From assembly GCF_022343555.1 (NCBI RefSeq), contig NZ_JAKQZH010000001.1, forward strand, positions 1,532,108 through 1,596,107: a stretch of 64,000 nucleotides of DNA. The letters are read 5' to 3'. This DNA is from Marinobacter sp. C7 (GTDB lineage Bacteria > Pseudomonadota > Gammaproteobacteria > Pseudomonadales > Oleiphilaceae). The translations under genes were made by a program, and so were the position numbers. This document shows positions 62,155-64,000 of this stretch, piece after piece (the first letter of the stretch is position 1; every line of letters begins with the position of its first letter). A model generated the notes under the pieces. That model saw only the letters and a program-made list of their open reading frames with translations. It made no database searches and was not told where the DNA came from.

Positions 62155-63366
62155 ATGGCCAAGGAACCGGATACCAATGGCGACGCCCCGGATAAGCCGG
62201 ATTCGGAGAGTCCCCAGGATAATATTTCCAAGGTTCTCCAGAGTTCCGACGTCTCTGCGGCGGAGGCTCCTGCAGATACCCGGAAACACCCGGCCGGCAC
62301 CAAACGCAAGCAGACCGTTGCGCTGACCCTCGGAAGCGGAGGGGCACGGGGCTATGCCCACATTGGCGCCATAGAAATCCTGGCGGAGCGCGGTTACGAA
62401 ATCGTGGCGATTTCGGGTTGCTCCATGGGGGCATTGATCGGCGGCATGTACGCGGCCGGAAAGATGAAAGACTACAAGGACTGGGTGACCGGGCTGGGCC
62501 AGTTTGACGTGCTCAAGCTTCTGGATGTCACGTTCAGCTCCGTGGGTGCCATTCGGGGAGAGAAGATTTTTTCGGTGGTGCGGGACATGCTGGGCGATAC
62601 CCGCATCGAGGATCTTCCATTGGCGTATACGGCGGTCGCAACCGACCTGCTTGCCCACAAGGAGGTCTGGTTCCAGGAGGGCCCGCTGGACCAGGCTATC
62701 CGCGCGTCGGTGGCCATCCCCAGCGTTGTCACTCCGCTGGTGCTGAATGGTCGTGTGCTGGTGGATGGTGCGTTGCTGAACCCCTTGCCCATCATTCCTA
62801 CCATTTCTGCCCACGCGGACCTCATTGTTGCGGTCAATCTCAGCGGCGAGGATGACCGGCGCCAACGGATTCCGGATGCGGCTTTTGTCCATGATCAGGA
62901 TGCCTCGGACATGGAGGAGTGGGTTGATGCTATCCGCGACAAGGCGTCACGCTGGTTTGACTGGGATACCATCAAGTCGCTGGGCTCCCGGAAGGCTGAC
63001 AATGGCGAGAGTGCCGAGGAGAAACTGAGCAAGGAATTGCACAAGAAAGAGAATCACAAGCACCATGGAAAGAAGCCAGCGGAGAAAAAAAATCAGGAAG
63101 ATCACGAAACCATAGACTGGGACAAGCTGGGCATCGGCAAATTCGACGTGATGAACCTGACCATTGAAACCATGCAGAGTGCATTGGTTCAGTACAAGAT
63201 CGCTGGTTATCCCCCGGATCTCCTCGTCAACGTACCCAAGAACGCCTGCCGAACCTATGACTACCATAAGGCTCCGGAGCTTATTCAGCTTGGGCGGGAG
63301 CGGATGACGGCGGCGCTTGACCGGTTCGAGGCAAACAGGAGCAGTTCCGGCCCGTTGGCTATCTGA
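62155..63366 (+). CDS. Patatin-like phospholipase (RssA/RpoS-regulator-like)
   Basis: 403 residues. Patatin domain: GSGGARGYAHIGA (about 60), GCSMGALIGGMYAAG (about 88) and Asp in LVDGALLNPLP (about 203). Residues about 283-325 are a lysine/histidine/glutamate-rich insert (KLSKELHKKENHKHHGKKP), unusual for the RssA group. The N-terminal 50 residues are polar and probably disordered. No signal peptide, so cytosolic. Confidence 0.85.
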   Translation: MAKEPDTNGDAPDKPDSESPQDNISKVLQSSDVSAAEAPADTRKHPAGTKRKQTVALTLGSGGARGYAHIGAIEILAERGYEIVAISGCSMGALIGGMYAAGKMKDYKDWVTGLGQFDVLKLLDVTFSSVGAIRGEKIFSVVRDMLGDTRIEDLPLAYTAVATDLLAHKEVWFQEGPLDQAIRASVAIPSVVTPLVLNGRVLVDGALLNPLPIIPTISAHADLIVAVNLSGEDDRRQRIPDAAFVHDQDASDMEEWVDAIRDKASRWFDWDTIKSLGSRKADNGESAEEKLSKELHKKENHKHHGKKPAEKKNQEDHETIDWDKLGIGKFDVMNLTIETMQSALVQYKIAGYPPDLLVNVPKNACRTYDYHKAPELIQLGRERMTAALDRFEANRSSSGPLAI

Positions 63367-63412
63367 GTCGTGTCTGGATGGGTTTAGGCTGCAGGAGCGG
63401 GGCTAAACAGCG

Positions 63413-63418
63413 TATAAT
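63413..63418 (+). promoter_or_regulatory. -10 box before prmB
   Basis: Perfect TATAAT hexamer 38 bp before the prmB GTG. The -35 region is weak, so this is a likely but unproven promoter. Confidence 0.45.
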
Positions 63419-63455
63419 CCCGCGCTGACATGCGCCAGAACAGGAAAAGATCCTT

Positions 63456-64000
63456 GTGACCAGCCCCATCGATGACCTCCAGACCGTTCGCGATTACCTT
63501 CGCTTTGCCTCGACGCAGTTTGCCGCGTCTCCACTGTTCTTTGGCCACGGCACTGATAATGTCTGGGATGAGGCTGTTCAACTGGTGATGCGCAGCCTGA
63601 ACCTGCCGCTGGAAAACAACACCCTGTTTCTCGATGCCCGACTTACCCGGGACGAACGGGCCACGATACTCGACCGGATCGAACGTCGGGTGAATGAGCG
63701 TGTCCCGCTCGCGTACCTCCTCGGTGAGGCATGGTTCATGGGCATGCCGTTCCATGTTGACGAGCGTGTGCTGGTTCCCCGGTCGCCGATCGGTGAGCTT
63801 CTGGAAAACGGCCTCCAGCCCTGGTTGGGTGATACCGAAATCAGCCGGGTTCTGGATCTTTGTACCGGTAGTGGTTGTATCGGCATTGGGGCGGCCATGG
63901 TGTTCGAAGAGGCGGAAGTGGACTTGTCCGATATTTCCGGGGATGCGCTGGCGGTAGCGGAGTCGAATATTGATCTTCATGACGTCCGCAACCGGGTCCA
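63456..64000 (+). CDS. prmB: Ribosomal protein L3 glutamine methyltransferase PrmB (3' end outside window)
   Basis: 181 codons from GTG 63456 (AGGAAAAG upstream) running off the right edge. N-terminal PrmB/HemK-type helical region ([25 protein letters not shown], split by family convention), [31 protein letters not shown], and SAM motif [17 protein letters not shown] (about residue 128). The FFGHGTDN and [13 protein letters not shown] features distinguish PrmB from PrmC. The NPPY motif lies beyond the edge. Methylates the L3 glutamine side chain. Confidence 0.92.
   Translation, partial: MTSPIDDLQTVRDYLRFASTQFAASPLFFGHGTDNVWDEAVQLVMRSLNLPLENNTLFLDARLTRDERATILDRIERRVNERVPLAYLLGEAWFMGMPFHVDERVLVPRSPIGELLENGLQPWLGDTEISRVLDLCTGSGCIGIGAAMVFEEAEVDLSDISGDALAVAESNIDLHDVRNRV

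Overview
The window looks like a chromosomal segment of a GC-rich marine gammaproteobacterium, most likely Marinobacter or a close relative. This rests on gene content and order recognised by eye (holB-pilZ, rnd-ycgL-ycgN, dnaX-ybaB-recR behind the SRP RNA, a PrsK/PrsR/PrsT set, ThrH, CysB); no database search was possible. Nearly all of it is densely packed coding sequence. No tRNA, rRNA, insertion sequence, prophage or CRISPR array was seen.

Layout. (a) 1-4816, relatively AT-rich and accessory in character: the 5' part of a PA14/thrombospondin-3-repeat lipoprotein running off the left edge, a CheR-like methyltransferase, a split pair of hot-dog-fold (MaoC/HTD2-like) dehydratase halves, an alpha/beta hydrolase and a GNAT acetyltransferase. 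(b) 4826-10926, minus strand: prsT, prsR and prsK, the regulatory and TPR part of the XrtA/PEP-CTERM exopolysaccharide-linked sorting system. (c) 10975-13671, minus strand: an epimerase-like protein, an acyltransferase and a hexose-6-phosphate mutarotase. (d) 13789-22043: a 2OG-Fe(II) oxygenase, the 4.5S RNA gene ffs with a good promoter, dnaX, ybaB, recR, rnd, ycgL, ycgN, a small membrane protein, and a MoxR ATPase with its VWA partner. (e) 22431-30479: a translationally coupled operon of three TPR proteins, a small exported protein, a TolQ/ExbB-like channel, two TolR/ExbD-like proteins and a TonB-like protein with an AgmX/PglI-type C-terminus. It resembles the energised core of the Myxococcus Agl-Glt envelope machinery. 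(f) 30522-40949, lipid genes: PhaJ-like hydratase, acyl-CoA synthetase, KAS III-like synthase, hot-dog thioesterase, MlaA and a patatin phospholipase, with hrpA between them. (g) 41045-45657: ExeA/GspA-like and GspB-like proteins, then dinG. (h) 45908-50571: a MalT-type LuxR regulator, cysB, cysH. (i) 50782-55525: thrH, pabB and three exported proteins of poorly known function, one FilA-like. (j) 55703-64000: DUF58 and transglutaminase pair, holB, pilZ, a hydrolase, a DUF4892 protein, an RssA-like patatin and the start of prmB.

The two most interesting signals are linked to operon (e). First, the operon itself looks like a complete proton-driven trans-envelope machine of unknown job. Second, a 30-nt palindromic repeat with a conserved 8-nt GTGAARNN flank occurs six times. 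At two sites the TGA of the flank is the stop codon of the preceding gene (VWA gene and pabB). Three in-frame copies lie inside the TonB-like gene and encode three related peptide segments of its periplasmic linker.

Regulatory features supported by sequence are the ffs promoter, a CRP/Vfr-type site before the FilA-like gene, several intrinsic terminators, hairpins over the stop codons of the convergent cysB and cysH genes, and a possible small RNA opposite the operon (e) promoter region.
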